From NCBI GenBank assembly GCA_030063045.1, contig JAQSEB010000092.1, positions 1 through 64,000 on the forward strand: a stretch of DNA of 64,000 bases, given 5' to 3'. This stretch comes from Pratylenchus scribneri. Lineage: Eukaryota; Nematoda; Chromadorea; Rhabditida; Pratylenchidae. Each line of letters opens with the position of its first letter. Positions within the stretch are counted from its first letter, which is position 1. Below the pieces are notes generated by a model, which worked only from the letters and a program-made list of their open reading frames with translations, made no database searches and had not been told where the DNA came from. Positions 1 through 11,131 of this stretch are shown here, one piece after another. The position numbers and the translations under genes are program-made.

Positions 1-2663
1 TTGGATAAAAAAGTGGAATTAATGGAACAATTGAAGGCGGAAAAATTTGATCTATTCATTGGAGAACAAATCAATTTTTGTGGATCCGGCCTAAGCCATT
101 TATTACAAATTCCCATTCATATTTTGCTTGTCAGGTGGATGGAATTCTTCGCCCAAATTTTAAACCAAATATTCCCCCCAAAATATTAGTTGTCCTATCC
201 AAGAGCATGTTGCCTCCATTTTGGGTCTTCCGTATCCAATCAGTTTTGTGCCATCCCTTTACGGTATTCCAATGGGCGATCGAATGGATATTTGGCAAAG
301 ATTCGCTAATTTAATTGGCACAATGGCCCATGGAATTCCATTCCTCCATGGAGTTGACCATTTGACGGGAATGTTCCGAAGGAAGTTTGGGTAAGTTTAT
401 ATTTTATCGAATTTAAATAATTTAAAATTATATTAACTAAAAAAGATGGTAAGCGATGTTTCAGTACTTATTTTCTTTAGGGGTTAACTCAACAATAAAA
501 GAAACTAATTCGGAAAAACTATATACCATTCAAATTCAAAAGACCAAAGTGTCTTCTATAAAATTTTTTTAAATAAATTATACATCTTCGAATATTATAA
601 ACCCAAATTTTTGGAGGAAAAAGGGCTTATTATGTTAGAAAATTTAAAGGTAAAAAATTTTAAAGACCACTTTTAGAGGATTTTAATTATTTTCGAATGG
701 CATATCAACCTTCTTGAATAGGGTTACGGTACCGCGAATCAAATTATTGAAAATAATGTGATTATATTTTAATTTGTTTAATCAATCATCAGAGAAATGA
801 TTGAACAAGAATTCACATATTTCCATCTATTTATTTGGGGTTAACAATTAAATCATAATTTTTGAAAATTTATAAAGCATTGGTACCGAAATTGCACTAC
901 AGGAAACGTCATGTTTCAAAAATAAATAATGAGGATTTTTTCAGCAATAATTTTCCGGACATTCGGGACATTGTCAAGGAATCTCCACTCATTTTTGTGA
1001 ATGTCGACGAATTCGTCGATTTCCCACGACCATTATTTCCGAATATAATTTACATTGGTGGATTGGGATATGACCAAAATACCACCGGCAAAATGGAGGC
1101 CGATAAATTACCGCAAAAATTTGAAAATGAAATGGCCAAAGGCAAAAATGGCATCGTTTTCTTCTCATTGGGTTCAGCGGTAAACACTGAATTTGTGCCA
1201 GAAGAATTTAAAAGAAATTTATTCGCTGCATTTGCAAAATTGCGAGATTGGCACTTTTTAGTGAAAATCAATGCTGGCGATGAATTTAGCAAGGAATTGG
1301 CCAATGGAATTGAAAATGTGTTCCCAATTAGCAGTTGGGCACCGCAAAGGGCCATTCTCGGTAACAAATTAAATAATTATAGATAAGGCTTTTCAAATTA
1401 TTTTATATATTAAAATTTAATTAGCGCATGGCTGGGATTTATTAGGCAAAAAGGGTTAATTTATTAGGGAAAAGTGGGTGGGATATGCCGCAAAATACGG
1501 AAATGACATTGGTCAATTTTTAAAAGTAAAGGGAACAAAAACAAAATTTAAATTTATTAGAGAAAATAAATAGAAATATTTTTTAGAAAATTTGTTGGAC
1601 ATATTGTTGAATACAATTTTTCACAATGCAAATATACCGAAATAAAATCGTATGCCCCAATTATACGGTTTACTTCCGATCCAACTTGTCCCATTATAAC
1701 TCATTAGCCAAATACAAAAATAAATTTCTTAAAATCATATGCATAGGAAAATTCTGAAAATATTTGAGCATATATTTTTAAAACCATAGATAATAAAAAA
1801 GAAAAAATTAGAAATTGATCACATTTTACTGTTTTTTTGATTTTGACTATGAATTTTTAGAAAGCCATCCAATAGTCTACTTTTAAATTATATTAGCATA
1901 AATCTTTCTTATACAATTTTCATTTAATCTAGCTCTAGCTCTATTTTTCTTTATTATACCGAAAACGGCGATAAAAGATTGGTTGGCGACAAATTGGGAA
2001 GTTTTTCTTTTTGAAAATATTTCATTTTTTATAGTATTTTAATTTTAAAATGGCCATATTTTTGTTTTTAATAATTCCACAGCCCATCCCCGAACAAAAT
2101 TGTTCATCACCCATGGAGGCTATAATAGCCTGATGGAATCCGCCTTGGCCGGTTGCCCCATTTTAAGCATTGGATTTTTTGCGGATCAACGAAGAAATGG
2201 GATGGTGGCCGAAAGGAATGGATGGGGATTGGCATTTGAGAAGGAAAAGTTGCTGGAAGGAAATGAAGAGTTCCAACAAAAGATGCTACAAATTTTGACG
2301 GATCAAAAATTTATGAAAGGCACAAAAAGATTGGCCAAATTGTTGGCAACAAAAGTCAGTTTAAAGGGTAAAATATAATTGGCCCCTTTTAAGCCATTCT
2401 CTGCCCGCCAAATGCTCATTCGGCATATCCGATTTTTGGAGGAGAATGGTGGAAAATTGCCTGAATTGATGGCCGAATCAAGGAATATGGACACAATTTC
2501 CCTATATAATTTGGACATTTTGGCATTGGCATTTGCCTTTGTTGGCATCTGCATTTTTTGCTTCATCATTTTTTTCCGATTACTTTGCTTATGTTATCGA
2601 CATATCCGGCAACAAATTGAACTATTGGTTATCAAAAAGAAGAAAGCAAATAAAAATGATTGA
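1..2663 (+). CDS. ugt: UDP-glucuronosyltransferase (5' end outside window)
   Basis: Exons 1-134, 190-390, 903-1360, 2083-2354 and 2394-2663 join in frame into 444 residues and a stop. The N-terminal 80-100 residues expected for a roughly 530-aa enzyme lie upstream of the window. UGTs move glucuronic acid or glucose from a UDP-sugar to small lipophilic acceptors in the ER lumen, for detoxification. Seen: the acceptor-side block ending SCPIQEHVAS, the linker YIGGLG, and the donor-binding signature WAPQ (exon 3) plus HPRTKLFITHGGYNS (exon 4), which together give the family WxPQ...H...ITHGG..S pattern. A C-terminal membrane helix (LALAFAFVGICIFCFIIFF) is followed by a basic Lys-rich tail, as in ER-anchored UGTs. 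Introns are 55, 512, 722 and 39 bp; the second holds a degraded MITE. The exon 3 acceptor was chosen because it keeps frame; the family call is secure, that border less so. Confidence 0.9.
505..735. repeat. Degraded copy of the window's palindromic MITE, in UGT intron 2
   Basis: The left arm (ATATACCATTCAAATTC, then GTGTCTTCTATAAAA) and right arm (CCACTTTTAGAGGATTTTA, then CGAATGGCATATC) match the arms of better copies such as 35758-36058. The arms are diverged, so this is an old copy. Confidence 0.55.
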
Positions 2664-2972
2664 ATGATTTCTAAATCATTTTTGTTTTTTTTTAAATTTT
2701 TCGCGTCATTTTCCTTTTTTATTCTTCCATAAAATGAATCAGAGAGAAGGGGGGGGGGGGGGGGGAATGCCACCTCGCAATTTACATTCTTAATTTGCCC
2801 AACTTAAACCATTAAAAACGTCACATTAAATGGAAGAATGGAGTAGGCGAATGTGGGTGCCTTTCTTATTTTTGAATGCAATTATGCAAAATAAATAAGA
2901 ATCCCAATTCCAAATATTCCTTCAGTATCATCCCCAGCTACATTCTTTGATTTATTCTCCAAATTTACATCC
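2664..2972. other. Intergenic spacer with a 17-G run
   Basis: No gene is visible. A run of 17 G lies at 2749-2765 and the rest is AT-rich. The 3' end of the UGT transcript and the promoter of the next gene should fall here. Confidence 0.5.
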
Positions 2973-3514
2973 ATGGATTCCAGTTCCAGGAGAAGAGGTA
3001 TTCAAATTCCAATCCAGCAAAGGAGCATCGATAATAAAAAGAAGAACAACAAAAGGCAAACCTCCATTTTGGCATCATTGTTTTTAATTTTTCAAGGCAA
3101 GTATTTCGATGAAATAAAATTAGATTAAGAAATATTCTCTCATATTTTAACAATGGGGAGTACCTATCGGCAAAAATATGTGACTTCAATTGGGAAAAAT
3201 TATCATTTGAATTTTATTTTCAGTTCTAATCATTTTCGGCACTATTGATGTGGTGAATGCCAATGAATCCATCCAAATTCCGTCAATTTATCGTTTTGCC
3301 TACAGTCCTTGGACAATTCTTTTGAGAGAGACCAGATTTGGACAAATTCAACCAAAGAAGATGAAAATGGAAGAATTTGGGTGAGAAAAAATAAATTTCT
3401 GAATTATATCCAAATTTTAGCAAAAAAGTGGCTCCACCGTTTCGGGTTTTCTTGATGCGGCCCGGAAAAAGGTATCAAAGAGAAATTATTCCACCACCAA
3501 TTCGATTCCATTGA
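2973..3514 (+). CDS. Candidate neuropeptide precursor, 124 aa
   Basis: Exons 2973-3096, 3224-3380 and 3421-3514 join in frame. The first intron would use a GC donor (AAG|GCAAGT), the second a normal GT-AG pair. A basic N-terminus is followed by a hydrophobic stretch (about residues 32-54, ending DVVNA-NES) that reads as a signal peptide. Downstream, residues 94-96 are GKK and 109-111 are GKR, both classic amidation plus dibasic cleavage sites. Between them lies VAPPFRVFLMRP, which would mature to a 12-residue C-terminal Arg-Pro-amide. An acidic/basic spacer precedes it and a short YQREIIPPPIRFH tail follows. Precursors of this size and layout are processed by proprotein convertases, carboxypeptidase E and amidating enzymes in dense-core vesicles. 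I do not recognise the peptide family. The unusually long n-region of the signal peptide weakens the start choice. Alternative: an ordinary small secreted protein. Confidence 0.6.
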
Positions 3515-4143
3515 TTTCACACAAAAAATTCAAAAAATGTTCAAATAAATATTCATTGTAATAATTTGCATTTTATTTTCTTTTCTTTTTATTTTTTTTT
3601 GCCATAATTTTGTTGATTGGCTCAATAAAATTATTAGCCAATATTTCAGGTTTTGTGTTTCATCTAAATTAATTCCGCCAGTTTGTGTTTTCTTTGTTGA
3701 ATTTTTTGATGGAAAATGGAATGAAAATCCATGGCATAGAATGCCAAAAATTGGAAGGAATGGAGGAGGCGGAGGAATAATCAAAATCGAAAATTGGTGA
3801 ATAAAAAATGATTTATTATATTTTTCGAGATTATATCTAAATCTTTAAAATCATATGGAAGGCTTCATTTAATTAATTTTTTTGAAAAAAAGTTACATTT
3901 TTTTGCGCGGCTGCAACAAAGAAATCTGGCAATAACTGAAAGTGAAAACAAATTTTATGCATTAAACATAGAGCAAATAGAATAAATAATTGGATAATTG
4001 GATAATTCTCTGCTTGTCAACGAGAACTATAAAAGAAAATGAAAACAAAAATAAAACAGTAAAGAGTGGACATTAAACAATAATAAAGGAAAGAGAAATT
4101 ATGATAAAATGTGCATGCAATCGGTCGCAGCAAAGGGCGAATG
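3515..4143. other. AT-rich spacer with one isolated minisatellite-like unit
   Basis: No convincing coding region. Around 3658-3692 a single sequence (AATTCCGCCAGTTTGTGTTT) resembles one unit of the array at 5048-5932, so the repeat sequence exists here as a single copy. Confidence 0.45.
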
Positions 4144-4577
4144 CTAATTGAAATGGGGGACTTTTGTAACCATTCCAACGCATCTACAGTCTATACAAGC
4201 AATTGCTAGAAATGGATTTAAATTATGAGTATTCTTTGGTTCTATATCCCCAAGCAATATGATTGACTCACTAGCAATCGCTTGTTTTTCCTGGTACTGT
4301 CGCCTGAAGAATAGGCTGGTGCGGAAACGGTGCCACCTCCACCGGGACCGTACTTGGCCTTATCGTAGGGCGTGCAGTAGAATGCATGTACACCAAGTCC
4401 GACTCGCAAGAGAACGTGATTGGGAGCGCATTCGCCCAATGTTTTAACTGGCCTTGGGTCCTAATTTTTGGAGGGTGGCGTTCGCGCTGCATCGGGCCGG
4501 TATTGCACTTTTGCCGGCAGCGGTGCTCCAAATCGGTGGCCTTTTTTCGGGTGAATTTGCTCCAATCGGATAGACAT
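4144..4577 (-). CDS. Doubtful GC-rich gene or pseudogene
   Basis: This block has clearly higher GC than its surroundings. On the minus strand a model with exons 4577-4509, 4460-4298 and 4205-4144 (introns 48 and 92 bp, GT-AG) gives 97 residues, starting MSIRLEQIHPKKGHRFG and including CTPYDKAKYGPGGGG. Without the first intron the frame meets a TAG, so the alternative is a pseudogene fragment. I recognise no family. The different base composition could mean codon-optimised high expression, a conserved element, or transferred or foreign sequence. This is a weak model. Confidence 0.25.
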
Positions 4578-5047
4578 CCTTAAATTCAATGAAAAATTAT
4601 TTATTAATGATTGTATTTCAATGGTGAATGAAGCCTTCCATTATATATTTTAATGTTTCTTTTTTGACATTTTTTGTGACTACAATAATTCAACAAAGAA
4701 TAAGAACAATAATATAATTTAAATATTTAATAGATCAAAAATTGAGGGCATTTGGTCGAGGAGAGTAGAGAGGGAATAATTAAGACAGTGAGGGAGGGGG
4801 TTTTGCCTCAATTAAAGTAGCTAAAGGAATAAGATTTGCTATTTTATTTGTTGACTGGTCAAATCTATGTTATGGCTTATGGCTTTTGGTCAGTGGCATC
4901 AGTTGTTCCGTTATTCTTTGGCCATTTCAAATAGATCTATCTGATTTTAGTTAGGATGAAATTATAGTATAAAATGTGTTTTGTTTGCTAAAAGTTAAAA
5001 TAGAAAATTTCAATACAATAAAATCTTAGTGTGTTTCATATAATTTA
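4578..5047. other. AT-rich spacer
   Basis: Nothing coding seen. The sequence is low-complexity AT-rich and leads into the tandem array. Confidence 0.4.
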
Positions 5048-5932
5048 ATTCCACCTGTTGTGTGTTTTCCTTAGAATAATTCCGCCTGTTTGTGTTTTCG
5101 ATTAGAATAATTCCGCCTGTTTTGTGTTTTAGCTTATTAGAATAATTCCGCCTGTTTTGTGTTTCATATAATTTAATTCCACCTGTTGTGTGTTTTCCTT
5201 AGAATAATTCCGCCTGTTTGTGTTTTCGCTTAGAATAATTCCGCCTGTTTTGTGTTTTAGCTTATTAGAATAATTCCGCCTGTTTGTGTTTTCGATTAGA
5301 ATAATTCCGCCTGTTTGTGTTTTCGATTAGAATAATTCCACCTGTTGTGTGTTTTCCTTAGAATAATTCCGCCTGTTTGTGTTTTCGATTAGAATAATTC
5401 CGCCTGTTTTGTGTTTTAGCTTATTAGAATAATTCCGCCTGTTTTGTGTTTCATATAATTTAATTCCACCTGTTGTGTGTTTTCCTTAGAATAATTCCGC
5501 CTGTTTGTGTTTTCGCTTAGAATAATTCCGCCTGTTTTGTGTTTTAGCTTATTAGAATAATTCCGCCTGTTTTGTGTTTTAGCTTAGAATAATTCCGCCT
5601 GTTTTGTGTTTTAGCTTAGAATAATTCCGCCTGTTTTGTGTTTTAGCTTAGAATAATTCCGCCTGTTTTGTGTTTTAGCTTAGAATAATTCCGCCTGTTT
5701 GTGTTTTCGCTTAGAATAATTCCGCCTGTTGTGTGTTTTCGCTTAGAATAATTCCGCCTGTTATGTGTTTTCGCTTAGAATAATTCCGCCTGTTTGTGTT
5801 TTCGCTTAGAATAATTCCGCCTGTTTTGTGTTTTAGCTTAGAATAATTCCGCCTGTTTTATGTTTTCGCTTAGAATAATTCCGCCTGTTTGTGTTTTCGC
5901 TTAGAATAATTCCGCCTATTTTGTATTTTTCA
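5048..5932 (+). repeat. Minisatellite array, about 30-bp unit (AATAATTCCGCCTGTTTTGT...)
   Basis: Some 28-30 head-to-tail units of AATAATTCCGCCTGTTTTGT followed by GTTTTAGCTTAG, with variants (TTTCG for TTTAG, CCACC for CCGCC, an extra TTA). Higher-order blocks with CATATAATTTAATTCC recur at about 5036, 5165 and 5453, suggesting amplification of multi-unit blocks on the left and single units on the right. The same unit, reverse-complemented, forms the array at 39501-39970. Confidence 0.95.
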
Positions 5933-6218
5933 AGTTATTAGCTAAAAACGCAAAAACAAAGGCAATATTTCCAATAAGTTTTTGGTGGTCATAAAATTTG
6001 TAAGAATATTCTTAAAAAAATGGAATTCGGCCTTTTTTAACTGGCTTTGATGATGTGAACAAATTGACCCAATCACAAAATTATTATGCAAAAAATACTT
6101 AGACTGATGGCCCTTTTTAAACAGCGGTGCGCCTTATCAATGTTGGCCCATCTTTCATCTTTCAAAACGACGACTTTATAAGTACAATTGGAGTTGTTTT
6201 TCTTCTCATAAAACAAAA
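5933..6218. other. Spacer upstream of the F-box-like gene
   Basis: AT-rich sequence that should contain the promoter of the gene at 6219. No clear element is recognised. Confidence 0.35.
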
Positions 6219-6783
6219 ATGAGTTCCCCATCTCCAACAATAATTACTTATTCAATGTGCATTTTGGTTGTCCCAAATACGAAAAATGACTCAAAAAGAT
6301 TTTTGGCTAATTCCTTGGATAATTCAGCGGATGTTTTTGTCAAATTTCCTGTTGAATTGCTGGTATTAAAAACTAAATCAGCCTAAAATGATCACCAATT
6401 CTTTAAGGTTGCCATTTTTGGTCATTTATCCCGTCAAGATTTGCTCAATTTGGAGGCGGTTTATCCTCAATGGAAGCAAATAATTCGCCGGAATATTTGG
6501 CCAATTGAAAGAAAAATGATTTTCACTCGAGAAAATGGCCCAGGGTTCATAAAGGTAATTTGGCCATTAATTGTTATTTATTCTTTTGAAGCAATTCATT
6601 GCCCAAAGAGGACAATTCATTTACGAATTTGAATTGGACGGAATGGCCGAGGGACAAAAAATTGAAGAATTAATTCCAATGATGTTGGCAGAATGCGGAC
6701 AAGTTCAGCGAATTGGCATTTTGAATATGAATTTGGAGCAAAGGAATTTAATTTTGACAAAATTGAAAGAAAAATTTGGATAA
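6219..6783 (+). CDS. Small F-box-like protein, 160 aa
   Basis: Exons 6219-6362, 6408-6554 and 6592-6783, with introns of 45 and 37 bp, all in phase 0. Residues about 40-75 read FPVELLVAIFGHLSRQDLLN, then an L.AVYPQWKQIIRRNIW-type sequence, which fits the F-box pattern (FP.E.L..IF..L...DL.....V...W). F-box proteins recruit substrates to SCF ubiquitin ligases through SKP1. The C-terminal half has no LRR, Kelch or FTH domain that I can see; it is short and ends EKFG. Nematode genomes hold large, fast-evolving F-box families, so a small lineage-specific member is plausible. The gene model is good; the function rests on a short motif. Confidence 0.7.
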
Positions 6784-7222
6784 ATTTTTGAATTGAATTG
6801 ACCAATTTAAATCCGATCAAATCCATCAATCAACCTGTTAAGTGTCAATTTAATTTGTGAAGGGAAATGACCCTAAGGCCAACCAACTGGCTCCTTTTCC
6901 TTTCATCCCCGAATTCCAATAAATTTCCACTCCCAAAAGGGGGTTCGGAATTTCCACTTTCCTTCATTCAATCCATCTATTTTCCAATCCGTTCCTCCTT
7001 TCGCACCCCGTCTTGGCCCCAAAGGATATTTGTTTGCGCTATTCATTCCTCCTCGAAAAAGAACATCCGAATCAATTCCTCCTTCAGTCCCAGCCCAATC
7101 TAAAGCCCATTAAGCGGCCTATAAATGTGCTCAACAGGTTTATGTCCCCCACACCGATCAGCCACCACCAAATATTCCTTCCTCTAAAGCCCAATCCTCC
7201 TCTTTAGGCCACAGTCCAAAAA
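6784..7222. other. Spacer, C/T-rich on the plus strand
   Basis: Pyrimidine-rich with open frames but no family match and no ATG-plus-splice model that holds. It is probably the QSOX promoter or 5' region. Confidence 0.35.
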
Positions 7223-10046
7223 ATGGAAGAAAGGAGGAGAAAATGGCCAAAAACAGAAGCAGTTCCACTCAAATTCCATCATTTATTAATTTTATTGTCC
7301 ATATTTTCTCCAACCATAAATGGATTATTTGCCGATTATGCCACCATTCCAAAGGTTCAATGACTTCAAAATTACATTTAATATTCCTCCAAGGGTACCA
7401 ATCCGACACTTTATGATTCGGCGGATTTTGTTGTTCAATTGGATGAACAAACATTCAATGACACTGTTTTTTGTTCCTCGCAATCACCACAAAATGATGA
7501 ACATGGACAAAGGGAACAAAGATGTACAAGTTTGGTCGTGGAATTCTATTCCGATTGGTGTGGCCATTGTCGAGCGTAAGAATTTTATAAAATGACAACA
7601 AAAATATGGAATCTACAAAAGTACAACTCCTTTTTTTTGCCAGTTATGCGCGAGTCTATAAAACATTAGCCAAGGATTTGTTGGGCTGGAGTCAAGTCGT
7701 AAAATTGGCTGCAGTTCGTTTATTTTATTTTGATTCATTCCATTTACCAAAAAATAGATTAATTGCGCGGATCCCATCAATTTGATGACCTGCCGTTCCA
7801 GTGGAATCACCCATTATCCATTCATTAAGGTTGGAAACGGGAGGGGGCATTAAAAATAGGCCATCGGGCGCATCATTTCTCCCCAAAAGTATTTTCCCAG
7901 GAATAGCACATTTTCGGATGAAGGCAGTTTGGATGGAGCCGGCGGACAACTTCTTCGTTCCTTTCAAAGTTTGGCTGCAATGCGCGATCGTCAGTTCCAA
8001 CAGAGGAAACTTTTTGAGAATAAATCCTCAATTCCAGAATTCACGCGAGCAATTTTGGCGGAATTTGAGACAAATCGATATGAGGATTGGCCAAATTTCG
8101 ATTGGCTTGGCCCCGTCGAAACTTATGGCCAATTATGGGAGGGCGTGCCCGAAACCATCCAAACAATGGCTATCATTTTTGAGTCAAATGTTGACTCATT
8201 GGTTGGTGCCCAATTGTTGTTGGATTTGAGTAAATATTCTGCCAAAATTATTGCAAGACGGTTCCTTTCATCAATATTCTCAATTAATATCCAAATTTTA
8301 TGTCCACAGTTCGGCCAACAGTGCATTGGCCAATGCCCTTCAAATTCAAGATTTTCCAACATTTGCCATTTTTCGGCGTGGCGAACGTTCACCAGTCCAT
8401 ATTGCTGAGTGCATTCAATTCCCCAATCCATTTTGCTATTCTCATTTTTTCAGACTTCGACGTCTTCTGCTCGGCGAATTCGAACAATTTTTGCAAAATG
8501 AAACAGCGGCTTTTGCCTCGCCACATTCCTCCTCTCGCCTTTTAACATTTGCTCGAAGAAGGGGTGTCCAAACTGGGAAAGAACATTTTTGCAATGCAAA
8601 TCCGGAAATGTCAATAAAATTAGGAATAATATTTTATACAATTCCCCAAAATTTGAAGATGTCGAAAATCGTATTTCGTCTCTGAGTTGGACATGCTCAA
8701 AAGTGTTCGAATGGGTTAATTTGCCAACCATCCAAGTTAAACATCCGTTTCCCCCTTTTAAGCCCTTTTCAACGATGTCCATTTGGGTGGCAATCAAATC
8801 AGTGGCCCAAATTTGACAGCCCTCCTTCAATTCGTCGACCTTTTGGCCAATGTTTCTCCTTGAATATTTCCTTTTCTTTTAATTCCCTTTCAGCATTTTC
8901 CATATGCCTCCCAATTGGATGTGGAGGATGCCAATAAAATCCAAGTTTCTAAAATTCCTTAAAATATTTCTTCAATTCCATTTTCAGTTTTTGAATGCCA
9001 GCAGTCGGGCCCGTGTCGTATTCAGCCATCTTCGTGATTTCATAGAATCAAAAGGATCAAATGGAGCCATTTCCGTGGATTTATGGCGTGCTGAATTCCT
9101 TCGAGCCGAATTGGACCAAGGCAATCCATTTCCGGTGGCCCCTGATTGGGAACATTGCCGAGGGTAATATTCACCACAATTTCCCTTCAATCAAATGAAA
9201 TTCAGAAGTTCACCAATCCTTCGAGGATACACTTGCGGCCTGTGGACCGTTTTCCATGCTTTGACCGTTAATTCATTCAAAAATGGGCAAAAAGGTTAAT
9301 TTAGTAAAATATTCGAAGCAGCCAAAGCTTGTCGCCAATAACAAATAAAAAAATCAAAATCTGCTTCAATCAATCCTTGATGAGTTATTACAAACGGCGA
9401 CAAGTTGGGGCTTATCTTAATTAATTGATATTATTGATATTATTCAATTAATCAACAATTAAAATGAAAAGATAATCAAGCACAAAATCAACATCAATTC
9501 CATCCAATCGCAATTTTGCATGCAATTCGCGATTGGGTCGGTGTATTTTTCACGTGTGAACATTGTCGGGCACATTTCCTCAAAATGACCACAAAAGTGG
9601 CACGCATCGAATCCTTGGTTGGCTCATTTTTGTCCTTGGCCCAAATCTTCCTTTTTAAGGTCCGTCAAAAAGAAGATGTTTTCCTCTACCTTTGGCGTGC
9701 CCACAATCAAGTGAATGCCCGGCTTCGAGGCAGAGAAACGGAGGCAAGCAAATTTATTAGGCCATTTAATGATTTTTGGCCACAGGATCCACAATTCCCA
9801 AAATATCAATTTCCGCCTCGATTCCTTTGTCCGGAATGCCGTAATGATATTGGAAATGGAACAACGTCGATTGATGGCGATTTCGATGAGGCGAAAGTGA
9901 AAAAATTCCTATTGGCCTATTATTCAAATGTTCGGCCAATCATTGGAGGAGGCAAAAGGATGGAGGATGAGGGAGAATCCAACAGGGATGGGCCAAATGG
10001 AAAGGAGGAAATTGGCGCAGATGAGGAGGAAAGGAGGGCAAAATAA
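7223..10046 (+). CDS. qsox: Quiescin sulfhydryl oxidase (QSOX), 674 aa
   Basis: Fifteen exons: 7223-7354, 7394-7575, 7644-7713, 7758-7829, 7890-8260, 8310-8408, 8454-8609, 8659-8714, 8763-8851, 8894-8944, 8988-9163, 9206-9294, 9481-9617, 9660-9743, 9786-10046. QSOX makes disulfides in secreted proteins, passing electrons from the thioredoxin domain to the FAD-bound Erv/ALR domain and then to oxygen. Seen: signal peptide (LLILLSIFSPTINGLFA), thioredoxin motif YSDWCGHC (Cys 100/103), second thioredoxin-like segment, Erv signature WEHCRGSSPILRGYTCGLW then FHALTV (about 480-505), active TCEHC (540/543), DPQFPK, and LCPEC (603/606). The tail after CPEC is charged (KKFLLAYY...EEERRAK) and shows no membrane helix, so this form should be soluble and secreted. 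The intron at 9744-9785 uses a GC donor; retaining this 42-bp intron, or the 42-bp one at 9618-9659, keeps frame. Family call very secure, a few borders moderate. Confidence 0.93.
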
Positions 10047-10565
10047 TCTGCAAGGGGATTGGCCAAAAATGCTTATATGAAAAAATCTGATTGAACTCGT
10101 TGTTCCTCATCTATATAATTTGATTTTTTATTTTTAAATTAATAATTTAATTTTATTTTTAATAAACATTTAAATGGCTAAAAATTAATTAAAAAATCAG
10201 GATTGATGATAAATAAGAGATTCGATTCGAATGTTCCATTAATTCTTTCGAATGGGAGAATGAGACAGTGAAAGAAAAGACGAGTGCTGAACAAATTCAC
10301 TGGTCCCTTTGCCTCCCTCCCATCTGCTTTCCATAAAAAAGGGCTTCGCCATTCTGCAAATAAGACAAGAATAAATGAGTAGAAAATTGCTAGATAAATT
10401 TCAAGGGCCAATGATGACATTTTCCGTGTTTCATCGGACGGATGAATGAAGACAACCCTTGGCTGTCTGAGGCCCTTGAAAATCTAGCAAAATTAAAAAA
10501 AAAATAAAAATGAAAAGGAGATTTTCGGTAATTTTTGTTTGTTTTATTTGCCATCCGGTAATGCT
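10047..10565. other. 3' flank of QSOX, AT-rich
   Basis: Contains an AATAAA-like signal near 10158 that suits QSOX polyadenylation. Open frames on the minus strand (10178-10626) show no family features. Confidence 0.4.
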
Positions 10566-10765
10566 TATTTGGCCATTTTTTATAACTCTGAAAGGAAGTA
10601 ACCAATTCAGGAAGGGAATAAACCATTCGAAAGGCCTACAAGTCCTCTAAAAAGTGGCATTATTTAATTTTATGAAATTCAATTTTAATAAAAGATGCAT
10701 ACCTTTGAATGAAATAAGGTGAATTTAAGCCATTTATGCTTCCTTGTTGAGTTATGATCAAATAA
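10566..10765. repeat. Palindromic MITE copy
   Basis: Left arm has GGAAGTAACCAATTCAGGAAG, then ACCATTCGAAAG and TCCTCTAAAAAGTGGC. The right arm is shortened to GCTTCCTTGTTGAGTTATG. Same family as 35758-36058. Confidence 0.6.
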
Positions 10766-10939
10766 AAATAATGGATAAAGATTTTGTCTAAATTATTCCA
10801 TGCTGATATTGCAAAATTAAATGTATTTGTTTATTTTCTCGTCCAGAAAGCAAATTAGGAAATACCCCAAACATGTTTTGCTCCTCATTTTCCATCTATT
10901 ATGGCCAATAAAATATGTTCCCCGTATTCCCTTTCTTGC

Positions 10940-11040
10940 AGTTATCCTCGGCGCTCGTCCCATTTTCTTCACTGATAATGTGATAAGTCTATAAAATAAA
11001 ATTGGGCCTTCTGCCTCTGATAATGTCCTTCCTTATCAAG
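10940..11040 (+). promoter_or_regulatory. GATA-site cluster and TATA-like box of the cathepsin Z gene
   Basis: Within 100 bp there are TTATC (10942), CTGATAA (10972), TGATAAG (10981), CTGATAA (11017) and CTTATCA (11032), plus TATAAAATAAA at 10990. In nematodes, clustered TGATAA sites bind the ELT-2 class of GATA factors and drive intestinal expression of digestive proteases. The distance to the ATG (11132) is right for a proximal promoter. Gut expression is inferred. Confidence 0.6.
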
Positions 11041-11131
11041 AGGGACAAACCGCAAGTCCGTCCATAGACAAATTATTCTTTTTCCTTCCACAAATTCCTC
11101 TCTATTCCTTTTCCACTCTTTCAACATAAAA

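Noticed and set aside
2749..2765. Homopolymer G/C runs (also 36917-36934 and 45875-45893)
   Set aside because: Runs of 17-19 are striking in AT-rich DNA, but are common slippage products or assembly-sensitive sites. No structure around them suggests function.
8450..8830. 126-codon minus-strand frame inside QSOX
   Set aside because: It overlaps QSOX exons 7-9, which match the family in frame on the plus strand; the reverse frame is a shadow.
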